Positions 43,713-52,728 of a DNA stretch of 64,000 bases are shown here, piece after piece. Position numbers and translations under genes: made by a program. Position 1 is the first letter of the stretch; the number at the start of each line of letters is the position of its first letter. Location: positions 1-64,000 of the forward strand of contig JAEWKR010000017.1 in assembly GCA_023457715.1 (NCBI GenBank), given 5' to 3'. The notes under the pieces are model-generated. The model saw only the letters and a program-made list of their open reading frames with translations, did no database searches and was not told where the DNA came from. Source of the stretch: Verrucomicrobiota bacterium (lineage in GTDB: Bacteria; Verrucomicrobiota; Verrucomicrobiia; Opitutales; Opitutaceae).

Positions 43713-45260
43713 TTACGACTGCGCTTCGACTTTGGCTTTCAAGTCGCTGTTCGCCGGGCCGTTGACGACGTGGCCGAAGCGATCGAAACGCGAACCGTGC
43801 ACCGGGCAGTCCCAGGTTTTTTCGGTGTCGTTCCAGTTGACCAGGCCGCCGAGATGCGGACAGACCGCGGAGCACTCGTGGTAGTCGCCCGCTTCGTCGC
43901 GGTAGACCGCCACCTTCGTGAGACCACGACGCACCACGGCTCCGCAACCCGGCGGGATATCCGCTTCGTCGCTGGCCTCGCCGCGCGTGAACCAGTCCTT
44001 GTACTGTGACGCCATGTGGAGGGTGTCGGTCAAGTACTCGCCTGCCGCCTGGGGCCGCTGGCGCGAAGGACTGTACAACGCCTCCCAGGCGTTGGGACGT
44101 CCCTGGATCAGGTCCGTGATCAGGATGCCCGCGATGGTCCCGTGTGTCATGCCGTGACCGGAGTCGCCGGTCGCGATGTACACGTTCTCCGCATCCATCG
44201 GGTTGCGGCCGATGTAGGCCAGCAGATCGACCGGTTCGAGCACTTGGCCGGACCAGCGGTAGCGGACATCCGCCACCATCGGAAACCGTTTGCGGGCCCA
44301 GTCTTCGAGTCGGTCAAAACGCGCTTCGGTGTCGTCGGCCTGCCCGGTTTCGTGGTCCTCGCCGCCGACGATCAGGATGTCGCGGGCTCCGGGCACGCCA
44401 GGCTGTGCCGGTTCGATGCGCACGTAGTGATAGGGATCCTCGGTGTCCCAATACAGGACCTTCGGCACCGTACCCACCGGGACGGCGAGCCCGACAACAT
44501 ACGTGCGGTAAGGCCGCTGCTTGGTGTGAATGGCGACGCGGTCGTTTACGGGCGTATTGGTGGCGACCACAATGGCGCCGCAGTTCACCCGCCAGCCGTG
44601 CGTCGTGGCCACGTAGGCGCCGGCGCCGCCGACGAACTGATCCGCGTGAGTCCCCGCGAAAATCCGGCCGCCCATGCGGACGATCGCCTGGGCCAGGGCG
44701 ACGAGGTACTTCAAGGGATGAAACTGCGCCTGGCGTGGGAAAAGGAGTGCGGGGCCGGTGTTGTACGAGATCAACGGCGCCCGCTCGACGAGTTCGAGGT
44801 CCTTGAGCCCCGCGCGCTCCGCAGCCGCGAGCTCACGGCGCAGGAGGTCGCCGTTCCCCCCGGGGGGATTGAAGAGATAGCCGTCGAGCCGCGCGAAGTC
44901 GCAGGCAATGCCTTCCTCCCGCACGATTCGTTCGATCATATCCACGGCCGCCATGTGGCTTTCGGCGGCGAGCCGCGCGCCCTCCACGCCGTGCAACCGT
45001 TCCAGTTCAAAGTAGCGATCGTCGAGTGCGAACGACAGGTGGGCGGTGGTTCGTTCCGTTTCGCCTGAGATGATCGGACCGTCGTCGAGCACGACCACTT
45101 TCCGCCCTTCCCGTGCCAGGAGGTAGGCAGTGGTAAGCCCCGCGATGCCGGCACCCACCACGCAGACATCCGCCGTCACATTTGCCGCCAGCGGGGGAAA
45201 CTCCGGCACCGCGGCGGTCGCCATCCACACCGACGCCTTCTCACCTGAATGCTCGTTCAT
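43713..45260 (-). CDS. FAD-dependent oxidoreductase with C-terminal Rieske domain
   Basis: A 515-residue DAO-type oxidoreductase. The FAD-binding GAGIAGLTTAYLLAREGRKV lies near residue 37. The second FAD phrase YIATGDSGHGMTHG lies around 360-375. The C-terminal Rieske [2Fe-2S] domain has ligands C467, H469, C485 and H488 (CPH...CPVH). This combination is found in proteins often annotated as YtfP/IucD-like oxidoreductases. Substrate and electron partner are unknown. It is divergent from the porin gene, with TTACCCGGGTAA (45324-45335) in the gap. Confidence 0.93.
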   Translation of the reverse strand: MNEHSGEKASVWMATAAVPEFPPLAANVTADVCVVGAGIAGLTTAYLLAREGRKVVVLDDGPIISGETERTTAHLSFALDDRYFELERLHGVEGARLAAESHMAAVDMIERIVREEGIACDFARLDGYLFNPPGGNGDLLRRELAAAERAGLKDLELVERAPLISYNTGPALLFPRQAQFHPLKYLVALAQAIVRMGGRIFAGTHADQFVGGAGAYVATTHGWRVNCGAIVVATNTPVNDRVAIHTKQRPYRTYVVGLAVPVGTVPKVLYWDTEDPYHYVRIEPAQPGVPGARDILIVGGEDHETGQADDTEARFDRLEDWARKRFPMVADVRYRWSGQVLEPVDLLAYIGRNPMDAENVYIATGDSGHGMTHGTIAGILITDLIQGRPNAWEALYSPSRQRPQAAGEYLTDTLHMASQYKDWFTRGEASDEADIPPGCGAVVRRGLTKVAVYRDEAGDYHECSAVCPHLGGLVNWNDTEKTWDCPVHGSRFDRFGHVVNGPANSDLKAKVEAQS

Positions 45261-45418
45261 GTCCCCACGGACCCTGATCGCGCGGACCGGTTCGAGGCGC
45301 TCGTTCCGAAGCCCGTGACTCAGTTACCCGGGTAAACCCCGGCTCCGCCGTCGGGCCGAAACACGCTCGAATCTCGTTGTAGTTTGAGTCATCAAAGTCA
45401 TCACCGAACCCCGCTCAC

Positions 45419-46711
45419 TTGGTTTTTTCCCTCCATCGTTCCTTACGCCGTTTTCTAACCCTCCTGCTCGCCGGCGCCTGTGCCGGGTATGGTGGGGAAG
45501 GGAAGGTCGCGTCGTCTCCCGTGGCACATGTCCGTCCGGATCTTGCGCCGGCGTCGGATGAGGGGACTTGGAGTTGGTCGGGTTCGGTGGTGGCCGAGGC
45601 CTGGTCGAATCCCACCGGCGGCGCCGGGCGCGGGGATTGGTCGCTGATCGGAGCCGACCTGGTGGCGGAAGCCCCCGCGTCACTCTTCCGGGGCCCCGCT
45701 GCGGGCAGCGTCTACGCGCACGTCCGCGGGTTGATGCATCACCGGCGGGACGGTGCGTTTTCCGATTACGTCGGAAGCTTTCATCCGGTCAGCAACACCT
45801 TCGCGAGCGAGCAGCTGCGCGTCTATAACCTGTACTATCGCCACGCCCCCGCCCAGGCGGGTTGGCAGATCAAAGTGGGGCAGCTGGCGTTGGACGATGA
45901 CTTCGCGGTCTCCGCCGGGGGATCCCATTTCCTGAACGCGGCGTTTGGCGCACTGCCAACGCTGACCGGTACGCCCGTCCCCACCGATCGCGGAGGGGGC
46001 GCGGCGTTTCCCATCTATTCCGTCGCGGCTCCCGGCGTGTGGTTCAGCCGTGAACTGGGCGGGGACGCGGGGTGGCAGGCGGGATTGTATCACGGCGGCC
46101 CGGGCAGCGATCGACGCGGGAACCATGGCTTCCGTTGGGACTCTCTCAGCCGCTCCGGCCTGGTCGCCGTCACTGAGCTGGCGCTGGAGCACCGGGTGGG
46201 CAGCCGGGCCGCGACCACGCGGGTGGGGGCCAGCCTTCACACCGGGACCTTCGAGGATGCTGAAGCCCTGGCGATGGGGAGTCCTGATGCCAAGGTTCGA
46301 CGGTTGTGGTCCGTCTACGCGACGCACGATTTCACGTTGGTGCCGTCGGATGATCCCGCCGCGCCGCGTCTGCTCGGCTTCGGCCGGGTTGGCCTTGCGC
46401 CCCAGTCGGATCGGGCCGCGGTCTCCCATTACGCGGATTTCGGGCTGGTCTCGCACGGCTTGGTCCCGGCCCGCCCACAGGACGTGGCGGGCGCGGGTGT
46501 TTCCTATTCGCATTTCGGCCGCGGGTTTCGGCGGGTCAATGGCCTCGGCCAGACGGAGACCGTTGCCGAGGTTTTCTATGCCGTGGCGGCGACGGCCCGG
46601 TTGACCATCACGGCGGACCTGCAGTGGGTGTTCAACGCCACGCGCGACGCGGCGGTGGGTGATCGCGGGACGGCGGCGGTGGTTGGGCTGCGGACCCGCT
46701 TTGCCTGGTAG
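45419..46711 (+). CDS. OprB-family-like carbohydrate porin
   Basis: A 430-residue outer membrane protein candidate. A signal-like start reads RRFLTLLLAGACAGYG. Alternating amphipathic strands run throughout, and the last residue W is typical of barrels (TRFAW). The pattern resembles OprB-type carbohydrate-selective porins (GWQIKVGQLALDDDF, then an early FLNAAFG). The start is uncertain: a TTG at 45419 is the earliest plausible one, with no convincing Shine-Dalgarno. It would let sugars into the periplasm, fitting the glycanases in the window. Confidence 0.75.
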   Translation: MVFSLHRSLRRFLTLLLAGACAGYGGEGKVASSPVAHVRPDLAPASDEGTWSWSGSVVAEAWSNPTGGAGRGDWSLIGADLVAEAPASLFRGPAAGSVYAHVRGLMHHRRDGAFSDYVGSFHPVSNTFASEQLRVYNLYYRHAPAQAGWQIKVGQLALDDDFAVSAGGSHFLNAAFGALPTLTGTPVPTDRGGGAAFPIYSVAAPGVWFSRELGGDAGWQAGLYHGGPGSDRRGNHGFRWDSLSRSGLVAVTELALEHRVGSRAATTRVGASLHTGTFEDAEALAMGSPDAKVRRLWSVYATHDFTLVPSDDPAAPRLLGFGRVGLAPQSDRAAVSHYADFGLVSHGLVPARPQDVAGAGVSYSHFGRGFRRVNGLGQTETVAEVFYAVAATARLTITADLQWVFNATRDAAVGDRGTAAVVGLRTRFAW

Positions 46712-46718
46712 TCAGGCG

Positions 46719-47042
46719 TCAGTCCTTCACCCACCCGAGTTGCCGTTTTGCCGAGTCGCTCAGCATCTCGGGCGTCCACTGGGGTTCAAACACGAGATCC
46801 ACCGTCACGTTGTGGGCGCCCGGCAGGGCCTCGACCGCCGCTTTCACGCCTTCGTACATCCACGAGCCGGACGGGCACGTCGGCGTCGTCAATGTCATCA
46901 CCACGTGGACGCCTTCATCCAGACACTCGACGCTGTAGATCAGACCGAGGTCGACCAGGTTCACGCCAAATTCGGGATCGGGAATGGTGGCGAGCGCCTC
47001 CCAGACGGTTTTGGATTCGAGCGAAGGCGAAGGCGTGGTCAT
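46719..47042 (-). CDS. metal-sulfur cluster assembly factor (MIP18/DUF59 type)
   Basis: A 107-residue MIP18-family protein of the kind linked to Fe-S cluster assembly (SufT/PaaD-like). The key phrase is TIPDPEFGVNLVDLGLIYSV, then VVMTLTTPTCPSGSWM with the conserved cysteine in TPTCP. The start overlaps the 3' end of the COX1-like gene by 4 bp, so the two are translationally coupled. It may mature an Fe-S protein used with this respiratory-like cluster. Confidence 0.93.
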   Translation of the reverse strand: MTTPSPSLESKTVWEALATIPDPEFGVNLVDLGLIYSVECLDEGVHVVMTLTTPTCPSGSWMYEGVKAAVEALPGAHNVTVDLVFEPQWTPEMLSDSAKRQLGWVKD

Positions 47043-48430
47043 CGGATAGGGCGGGGAAAGGTCGGAGCGGCGGGCGTGACAGGCCGCCAGAGATGGCGGA
47101 ATACGACCACCAGATTGGCGGCGAAAAGGAGCGTGCCGGCGACGAGGAGCGCACTGCCGGCGTACAGCCAGGCCGAGTGCAGGGTCCAGGTGCCGACGAG
47201 CAGCGGAATACTGGCGAAGGTGATGGCGTTGATGCCAAGCCGTTCGAGTCGCGGATGGGACATCGCGGTCGCGGGTGGCGTGGGAACGCGCCCAACCTTG
47301 GGCCCGTAGGCGCGCATCCAGGTCAGGAAGGGGACGATCTTGTTCATCATGCCCGCAATCGCCGGCAGCAAACCGGCCAGCAGCACCAGGACGCCGTAGA
47401 CATTTGCGCTCAGCCCCCCTGGCGCAGAACCGGCGCGCGTGTTGGGCGCGACCAGCCAGAGGGCGGCGACCGCGGCCACGGCCAGAACGCCCATGCCCCG
47501 GACCAGCGCGATCAGCCCGTCATCGAGCTGACGCTTTTTGCGGGTGGCGAGGGTCAGCTTCAGTCCCCACGCCGTGAAGCCGAGGCCGACCACGATGGCG
47601 ACGGCGGCGGCGAAGGCGACCGCACCAGCATTGAACGCAAGGGCTGGGGCCAACACGAGGAGGCCCAGCTGCGAACACCACAAGCCGAGTCGCACCGGTT
47701 TCCAGTTGGGGACGTCCCCGAGGGTGAACATCGGCACGAGCCGGAAGGTGACCCCCTGCAGCAAGGTGATGAAGAAACCGATTAGACCCAGATGGGCATG
47801 GGCGCGAAGCAGAGGAAGCGGATCGGTTCCCCAAAGATGCCAGAGCCGGTTCGCGACGAGGGCGAGCCCGGCGGCGACCGTCAGCACGAGCCAGCCGGAG
47901 CCCAAGGCCAGCGACCACGCAACCGCGTCGCGTTTGCCGGAGCGCAGGATGGTGCCGCCGGTGTTGACGGCGAACACCGCCACGCCTGCCAGCACGACGG
48001 AGCCGGCGCCGGCGAGCAGCGGGAGATTCCAGGACCAAAAGCCGTGAATCATCACCGGCACGGCGGCGCCGTGCAGGGCAAGATGCCACCATCCCGTGCG
48101 TTCGCTCCACAGCGTCGTGCTCAGGGCGACGGGCGCCAGCTGGTAGATGGCGCCGACCGCAATGGTGACGAAGAAACCGAGCACCCACATATGCGTCAGA
48201 GCGACGACGCCCGGCGCGATGTGGGGCGCGGCGAGCAAGCCGGCGTGGACGAGCGTGGTGACGGCTGCCGCGACAAACCACGCCAGCCCCAGAGCCATGA
48301 AGGCAAGCGGCAGGCGGCCTTGAGCTGCGAGCCAGCTGCCCCCGGGCGGCCGTGAAGCCGGCGGGGGCGAGGATCGCGGCCCGGCCGCCGGGCGCTCAGG
48401 CGCGCTCAAGGACGGTGACCCAGCTGCCAT
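47039..48430 (-). CDS. COX1-like multi-helix membrane protein (haem-copper oxidase subunit I superfamily)
   Basis: A 463-residue protein with about 12 hydrophobic helices. HMWVLGFF, RAHAHLGLIGFF and MNKIVPFLTWM mark the helix-histidine patterns of haem-copper oxidase subunit I-like proteins. It lacks the full subunit I length, so it is related to the short cbb3-like or NO-related sensor subunits. The start is uncertain: 48430 (MAAGSPSLS) overlaps the upstream gene by 35 bp, while a longer frame begins at 48481. Function as a true terminal oxidase is doubtful. Confidence 0.75.
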   Translation of the reverse strand: MAAGSPSLSAPERPAAGPRSSPPPASRPPGGSWLAAQGRLPLAFMALGLAWFVAAAVTTLVHAGLLAAPHIAPGVVALTHMWVLGFFVTIAVGAIYQLAPVALSTTLWSERTGWWHLALHGAAVPVMIHGFWSWNLPLLAGAGSVVLAGVAVFAVNTGGTILRSGKRDAVAWSLALGSGWLVLTVAAGLALVANRLWHLWGTDPLPLLRAHAHLGLIGFFITLLQGVTFRLVPMFTLGDVPNWKPVRLGLWCSQLGLLVLAPALAFNAGAVAFAAAVAIVVGLGFTAWGLKLTLATRKKRQLDDGLIALVRGMGVLAVAAVAALWLVAPNTRAGSAPGGLSANVYGVLVLLAGLLPAIAGMMNKIVPFLTWMRAYGPKVGRVPTPPATAMSHPRLERLGINAITFASIPLLVGTWTLHSAWLYAGSALLVAGTLLFAANLVVVFRHLWRPVTPAAPTFPRPIR

Positions 48431-48923
48431 CGGCTTGGGCTTGGGAGGCGTGGCGGAAGCCGCGCTGCTCAGCTTCGCCAAAAAGATGGCACGGCTCGCG
48501 ATCGGTGACCGCGCGTAGTTTGCGGCCGGCCGGCAGCGTTTCCATGACGGCCAGGATTCGCACCAGCGGTTCCGGCGGCATCAGCCCGCGCGCATCGACG
48601 GTGTCGATGCCGTTTTCCGAGGTGACGGCGCCGCCGCAGGGCGAGGCTGGGGGAGCGTCCGGCGTGACAATGGCGGCGAGCTTGGTGATCTTGACCTGAA
48701 ATTCGTCAGGACCGCGCAGCAGATATTCCCAGTTGAACGCTCCGGGAAACTGAGCCGCGAACTGATAGTAGAGCGGGACGGGGTCGTGATCGTTGACCAG
48801 GACGAAGAAGCCCCGGACCGGCAGATCCAGCCAGCGCTGGAAGATCTGGCCGTGCTTGATCTTGCAGGGAATTTCACGGACGTCGAAAACGACGTCGGGC
48901 GAGAGCGAGGTGGAGAGACTCAT
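48396..48923 (-). CDS. DUF2249-domain protein
   Basis: A 175-residue protein with two DUF2249-like segments. The first has VFDVREIPCKIKHGQIFQRW and FFVLVNDHDPVPLYYQFAA. The second has VDARGLMPPEPLVRILAVMETLPAG. DUF2249 often accompanies nitric-oxide or respiratory genes, which fits the COX1-like and MIP18 genes directly downstream. The start at 48923 (MSLSTSLSPDVV) gives a clean domain start. It overlaps the next gene. Confidence 0.88.
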   Translation of the reverse strand: MSLSTSLSPDVVFDVREIPCKIKHGQIFQRWLDLPVRGFFVLVNDHDPVPLYYQFAAQFPGAFNWEYLLRGPDEFQVKITKLAAIVTPDAPPASPCGGAVTSENGIDTVDARGLMPPEPLVRILAVMETLPAGRKLRAVTDREPCHLFGEAEQRGFRHASQAQADGSWVTVLERA

Positions 48924-49013
48924 TGAATAGTGAGAACGAAGGTTACGAGACCACGGTAGCGCATTGCCGCACCGCGCGCCTTGATCCTCGTCAAGCGAGC
49001 GGGAGGATCGAGG

Positions 49014-49170
49014 CGGAAGGCCGGAAGGCCGGAAAGCCAGAGGGCCGGAGAGCCGGAGAGCCAGGCCGGAAGCCAGAGGGCCTGAATCGGGTCCTAGATC
49101 ATGCCTCGGGCGGCTGGGTCCGGTCCTCCGCTCCCCTGGCACCCGGCCCTCTGGCCTTCCGGCCCTCCAG
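49014..49170. repeat. CCGGAA-type low-complexity inverted repeats
   Basis: The left arm (49014-49082) is a run of GGAAGGCC, GGAAAGCC and GGAGAGCC units. The right arm (49136-49170) holds the inverse, CCGGCCCTCTGGCCTTCCGG. The gap 48924-49219 between the DUF2249 and M50 genes is otherwise empty of genes. Confidence 0.7.
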
Positions 49171-49219
49171 CCCTGCTCCCACTTGCACCTTGGGTCCGGT
49201 TGCCTGTTACTACGCGCGC

Positions 49220-50173
49220 ATGCTTCCGACGCATTCCGGGTCCATCCGCCTCTTCCGCTTTTCCGGCATTCAAGTGTATCTGCACTGGTCCTGGTTTCTC
49301 GTGGCCGTTTATCAAGTGACGGCGCGGAGCGCGGCGTACGAGTCGCCGGCGTGGAAGCTGGCCGAGTATCTCACGCTCTTCGGGATCGTGACGCTGCACG
49401 AATTTGGCCATGCGTTGGCGTGCCGGCAGGTGGGCGGCACGGCGCATGACATCGTGCTGTGGCCCTTGGGGGGCGTGGCTTATGTGGCTCCGCCGCAGCG
49501 AGCGGGTGCCACCTTGTGGAGCATTGCCGCGGGACCGCTCGTGAATGTGGCGCTGCTCCCCGTGTTTTGGGGCGCGCTTGCTCTCGCCTCCGCGCAAGGC
49601 GCCCCGACCGACGTGCTCCTCTTCCTCGACGCGATTCAGAATATCAACCTGCTCCTTCTGGTCTTCAATCTCCTCCCCGTGTACCCGCTGGATGGCGGCC
49701 AGATTCTTCGCTCCCTGCTCTGGTTCGTGGTGGGTCGCCGTCGTAGTCTGCTGACCGCGGCCACCTTGGGGATGGCGGTGGTGGTCCTGGGGGGGCTTTA
49801 CTTCGCTTACGGGTGGTGGCGGGCGTTGGAGGCAGGCCGTCCCGCCGGTTCCATCCTCTGGCCGGCCATTTTGGTCTTCTTCCTCGGCAGCCAGTGTTGG
49901 AATGCGCTGAAGGAGGCGAAAATGATGGGCCGGCTCGAGGCGCTGCCCCGACACCGGGAATTTTCGTGTCCGAGCTGCCGGATCTCGCCGCCCGGCGGTC
50001 CCTTATACGGCTGCGGACGCTGCGGCGGAGCTTTCGATCCGTTTTCAACCGGAGGGGTTTGTCCCCATTGCCAGGAAGCGAAGACGGCGGTCCCGTGCAT
50101 TCATTGTGGCGCGAACCACCCGGTCGCCGCCTGGCGAAAAACGCCGCCGGGTTCCGTCGTGATTGACGTCTAG
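49220..50173 (+). CDS. M50 site-2 protease with C-terminal zinc-ribbon region
   Basis: A 317-residue membrane metalloprotease. Metal ligands are H60, E61 and H64 in TLHEFGHALACR, and D158 in VYPLDGGQIL. Five to six helices are visible. The C-terminal part (about 255-305) carries four CxxC pairs (CPSC, CGRC, CPHC, CIHC), a double zinc ribbon rarely seen in M50 proteins. The start at 49220 is preferred to frames further upstream inside the repeat. M50 enzymes cut transmembrane anti-sigma factors or other membrane substrates; the target here is unknown. Confidence 0.92.
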   Translation: MLPTHSGSIRLFRFSGIQVYLHWSWFLVAVYQVTARSAAYESPAWKLAEYLTLFGIVTLHEFGHALACRQVGGTAHDIVLWPLGGVAYVAPPQRAGATLWSIAAGPLVNVALLPVFWGALALASAQGAPTDVLLFLDAIQNINLLLLVFNLLPVYPLDGGQILRSLLWFVVGRRRSLLTAATLGMAVVVLGGLYFAYGWWRALEAGRPAGSILWPAILVFFLGSQCWNALKEAKMMGRLEALPRHREFSCPSCRISPPGGPLYGCGRCGGAFDPFSTGGVCPHCQEAKTAVPCIHCGANHPVAAWRKTPPGSVVIDV

Positions 50174-50252
50174 CCGCCCCTGCACCCTCGGAACGACGGA
50201 ACGAGCTGTCGGGGGCCCGCTTTACACCGACGCGTTGCGCCCGTCCCAAAAA

Positions 50253-50268
50253 TCCCAATATCGGGACA
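50253..50268. promoter_or_regulatory. predicted enhancer (UAS) palindrome, copy B
   Basis: TCCCAATATCGGGACA, with core TCCC-N6-GGGA centred at 50259.5. It lies 105.5 bp upstream of the GG of the sigma-54-like element at 50364-50378. An additional GTCCC half-site begins at 50243. It matches copies at 8902 and 60606. Confidence 0.65.
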
Positions 50269-50363
50269 GATAGGTTCCACTTGCGAGCGGGGAACGCGGA
50301 CAAGTCACCGCGGGAGATTTTCTTACCGTTCATATGTAGTAGGTTACAACACAACGAGGGAGA

Positions 50364-50378
50364 CGGCACACCCGCTGC
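50364..50378 (+). promoter_or_regulatory. sigma-54-like -24/-12 promoter of the ABC/TolC operon
   Basis: CGGCACACCCGCTGC, with GG and GC separated by 10 bases. The -12 element is only 16 bp from the ATG at 50394, so the transcript leader would be very short (about 4 bases). That oddity is shared with the copy at 60722. Confidence 0.6.
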
Positions 50379-50393
50379 TAAGGTGGGGACGAA

Positions 50394-51059
50394 ATGATTA
50401 CCCTGCGTCACATCGACCGAGTGTATCCGCTGAAGGGCGGGCCGTACTATGCGCTCCGCAACATCAACCTTTCGGTGGCGGAGGGCGATTTTCTCTCGAT
50501 CATGGGACCTTCCGGGGCGGGAAAATCCACCCTCCTCCACATCCTCGGCATGCACGACGGCGAGTGGACCGGTGAGTATGAGCTGCTGGGGAACCCGGTC
50601 CACAAGCTCGACAAGAAAAAGCGTTTTGAACTGCAGAAGCAGCATATCGGCTTCGTCTTCCAGAGTTACCATCTGCTCGACGATCTGACGGTCTACGAGA
50701 ACCTGGAGGTGCCGCTGTCCTACCGCAACGTGCCCAAAAAAGAACGCGAGAGCATCGTGTGTGACGCCCTCGACCGTTTCCACATGGTCGCCAAGAAGGA
50801 TCTCTACCCCAGCCAGCTCTCCGGCGGACAGCAGCAATTGGTCGGGGTGGCGCGCGCGCTGGTGGCGAAGCCGGCCCTGATCCTGGCCGACGAACCCACG
50901 GGCAATCTTCATTCCGACCAAGGGCGTGAGATCATGGAGCTTTTCCGGAAACTCAACCAGGAGGATGGCGTGACCATCATCCAGGTGACGCACTCAAACG
51001 AGAACGCGACCTACGGCACGCGCGTGGTGCGCGTGGCCGACGGCATGATGGTTTCCTGA
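50394..51059 (+). CDS. MacB/LolD-type ABC transporter ATP-binding protein
   Basis: A 221-residue ABC ATPase. Walker A is GPSGAGKS at 38-45, the signature [15 protein letters not shown], Walker [11 protein letters not shown], with H-loop THSNENA. The sequence is of the MacB/LolD/FtsE class, which works with an MacB-like permease. No permease gene follows in this operon; the next gene is TolC-like. A permease is encoded at 62951, in the other predicted regulon member. Expression is predicted to be sigma-54-dependent. Confidence 0.95.
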   Translation: MITLRHIDRVYPLKGGPYYALRNINLSVAEGDFLSIMGPSGAGKSTLLHILGMHDGEWTGEYELLGNPVHKLDKKKRFELQKQHIGFVFQSYHLLDDLTVYENLEVPLSYRNVPKKERESIVCDALDRFHMVAKKDLYPSQLSGGQQQLVGVARALVAKPALILADEPTGNLHSDQGREIMELFRKLNQEDGVTIIQVTHSNENATYGTRVVRVADGMMVS

Positions 51060-51068
51060 GCCCCGCCC

Positions 51069-52607
51069 ATGACTTCCCGCTTTCGCTTCCCGGCGTGCTC
51101 CGCGCGCCTTCTTGCCTTGGGCGCCGCCAGTCTGCTGGGCGCCGTCTCCGCCTGGGCTCAGACCGATGGGCCCGCGCCGGTCGCTTCGCCCCCGCCCCCG
51201 CCGGCGTCACTTGCCGTGGCGCGACTGACCCTGGACGAGGCGATCGCCCGCGCCCTGCGCCACAACCAGCGGATCAAGGTGAGCGAGTACGGCCGCGGCA
51301 TTGCGCGCGCCAACGTGCTCGCCGAGTATGGGCGCTTCGACCCCGCCCTGACCTTCCGGCGCTTTTATTCGGAGAGCGAACTGGCGCTGTCGCCCACGAG
51401 CTCGGTGTCCGCGGTGTCTCAATCCGATGAATACGGCGCAGGGCTGGAAGGACTGCTGCCCTTTGGCACGCAGTACCAGCTCGGCGGCTCCTCGCAGAAT
51501 CAGCGCGGCACCTACAATAACTTTTCCAACCGGTTCGTCACCTTCGGCGGCCTGAGCGTGACGCAGCCGCTGCTGCGCGGCTTTGGGTTCGGTGCCAACC
51601 TGGCCAGCCTCCGGATTGCAAAGGCCGACCGGACGATCTCGGACTGGGAATACCGGCAGGCGGTGATCGACACGGTGACCTCCGTGGTGCTGGCCTACAA
51701 CGACCTGGCGGAGGCTCGGGAGAACCTGCGCATCGCGCACCGATCGCGCGACCTCGCCGCCAAGCTCGTGAGCGACAACGAACGCCGCAATCGCGTGGGC
51801 AGTCTCTCCGATGCCGACGTCACGCAGGCCCGGGCCCGCGTCGCGAATCGCGAGGAGTTCATCCTGATCGCCCGTCGCAACATCAAGAACGTCGAGAACC
51901 GGCTGCGCACCCTGATTGGCGCCGGCGAGGTTTCGCCGAATCCGCCCGACCTCGCGATCGAGCCCCTGGCCCGCGCTCCGGCCATGTCGGGGGACGGCGT
52001 GACGGACCTGCAACGTGCGCTCGCCCTGCGACCCGATTATCAGGCGGCCCGCCAGGGGCTGGTCAAAGGTCGCGCCAACCGCTCCTTCGCGGTGAACCAG
52101 ATGCTGCCCCGCGTGGATTTCGTGGGCAGCTACGGCTACAACGGCATCGACCCCTCTTTTGCTGCCAGCCGCGAGCAGGTGCGCAACCGCGACAACCGGG
52201 CCTACACGGCCGGCGTCGTGGTGTCCGTCCCCCTGACGTTCGCGCAAGGTCGCGGACGGTACCGCGCGGCCAAGCTTGGCCTCCTGCAGGCGGAAGCCGA
52301 CGTGGTTCGGCTCGAACAGGACATCGCCGTCACGGTTGCGAATGCCATCGGCCAGCTGGAGACCGCCGCGGAACGCGTGCAAGCCACGACGCGGGCTTAC
52401 GAACTGGCGCAGCAGGCCCTGGACGCGGAGGAGAAGCGCTTCCGCGCGGGCACCAGCTCGACCTTCCTCGTGCTGCAGCTGCAGGAGCAGCTCGCCGCCG
52501 TCGAAAGCGGCCAGGTCCGTGCCATCGCGGACCAGCATCGCGCGCAGGCGAATTACCAGCGCGAAATCGGCGCCACGCTCGAGGCGCGGCAGCTGACGGT
52601 GGAGTGA
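51069..52607 (+). CDS. TolC-family outer membrane efflux protein
   Basis: A 512-residue outer membrane channel protein. Signal peptide (about 1-30: LLALGAASLLGAVSAWA), then two outer-membrane-efflux repeats with the usual coiled-coil helices (for example VVLAYNDLAEARENLRIAHRSRDLAAKL). It is cotranscribed with the ATPase 9 bp upstream. With a HlyD and permease it would form a tripartite efflux pump. Confidence 0.93.
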   Translation: MTSRFRFPACSARLLALGAASLLGAVSAWAQTDGPAPVASPPPPPASLAVARLTLDEAIARALRHNQRIKVSEYGRGIARANVLAEYGRFDPALTFRRFYSESELALSPTSSVSAVSQSDEYGAGLEGLLPFGTQYQLGGSSQNQRGTYNNFSNRFVTFGGLSVTQPLLRGFGFGANLASLRIAKADRTISDWEYRQAVIDTVTSVVLAYNDLAEARENLRIAHRSRDLAAKLVSDNERRNRVGSLSDADVTQARARVANREEFILIARRNIKNVENRLRTLIGAGEVSPNPPDLAIEPLARAPAMSGDGVTDLQRALALRPDYQAARQGLVKGRANRSFAVNQMLPRVDFVGSYGYNGIDPSFAASREQVRNRDNRAYTAGVVVSVPLTFAQGRGRYRAAKLGLLQAEADVVRLEQDIAVTVANAIGQLETAAERVQATTRAYELAQQALDAEEKRFRAGTSSTFLVLQLQEQLAAVESGQVRAIADQHRAQANYQREIGATLEARQLTVE

Positions 52608-52618
52608 GGGTGGGGTTC

Positions 52619-52650
52619 TCGTTTCTAGTTTCTAGTTTCTAGTTTCTAGT
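52619..52650. repeat. GTTTCTA tandem heptamer
   Basis: About four to five head-to-tail copies of GTTTCTA between TolC and the serine hydrolase gene. It may vary in copy number. No unit repeats outside this tract in the window. Confidence 0.85.
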
Positions 52651-52728
52651 TCCCCGTTTCGGGCGGGGGCTGGAGTTTGGCGTCGCGCTGGCGCTCGGGG
52701 TGGACAGGCTGGTTGCCGCCTTTTCCCC

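Noticed and set aside
43596..44009. 137-residue forward frame at the end of the Rieske oxidoreductase
   Set aside because: It overlaps the last part of a convincing FAD/Rieske gene and contains no motif.
52619..52650. short CRISPR from the GTTTCTA heptamers
   Set aside because: It is a simple tandem repeat without spacers.
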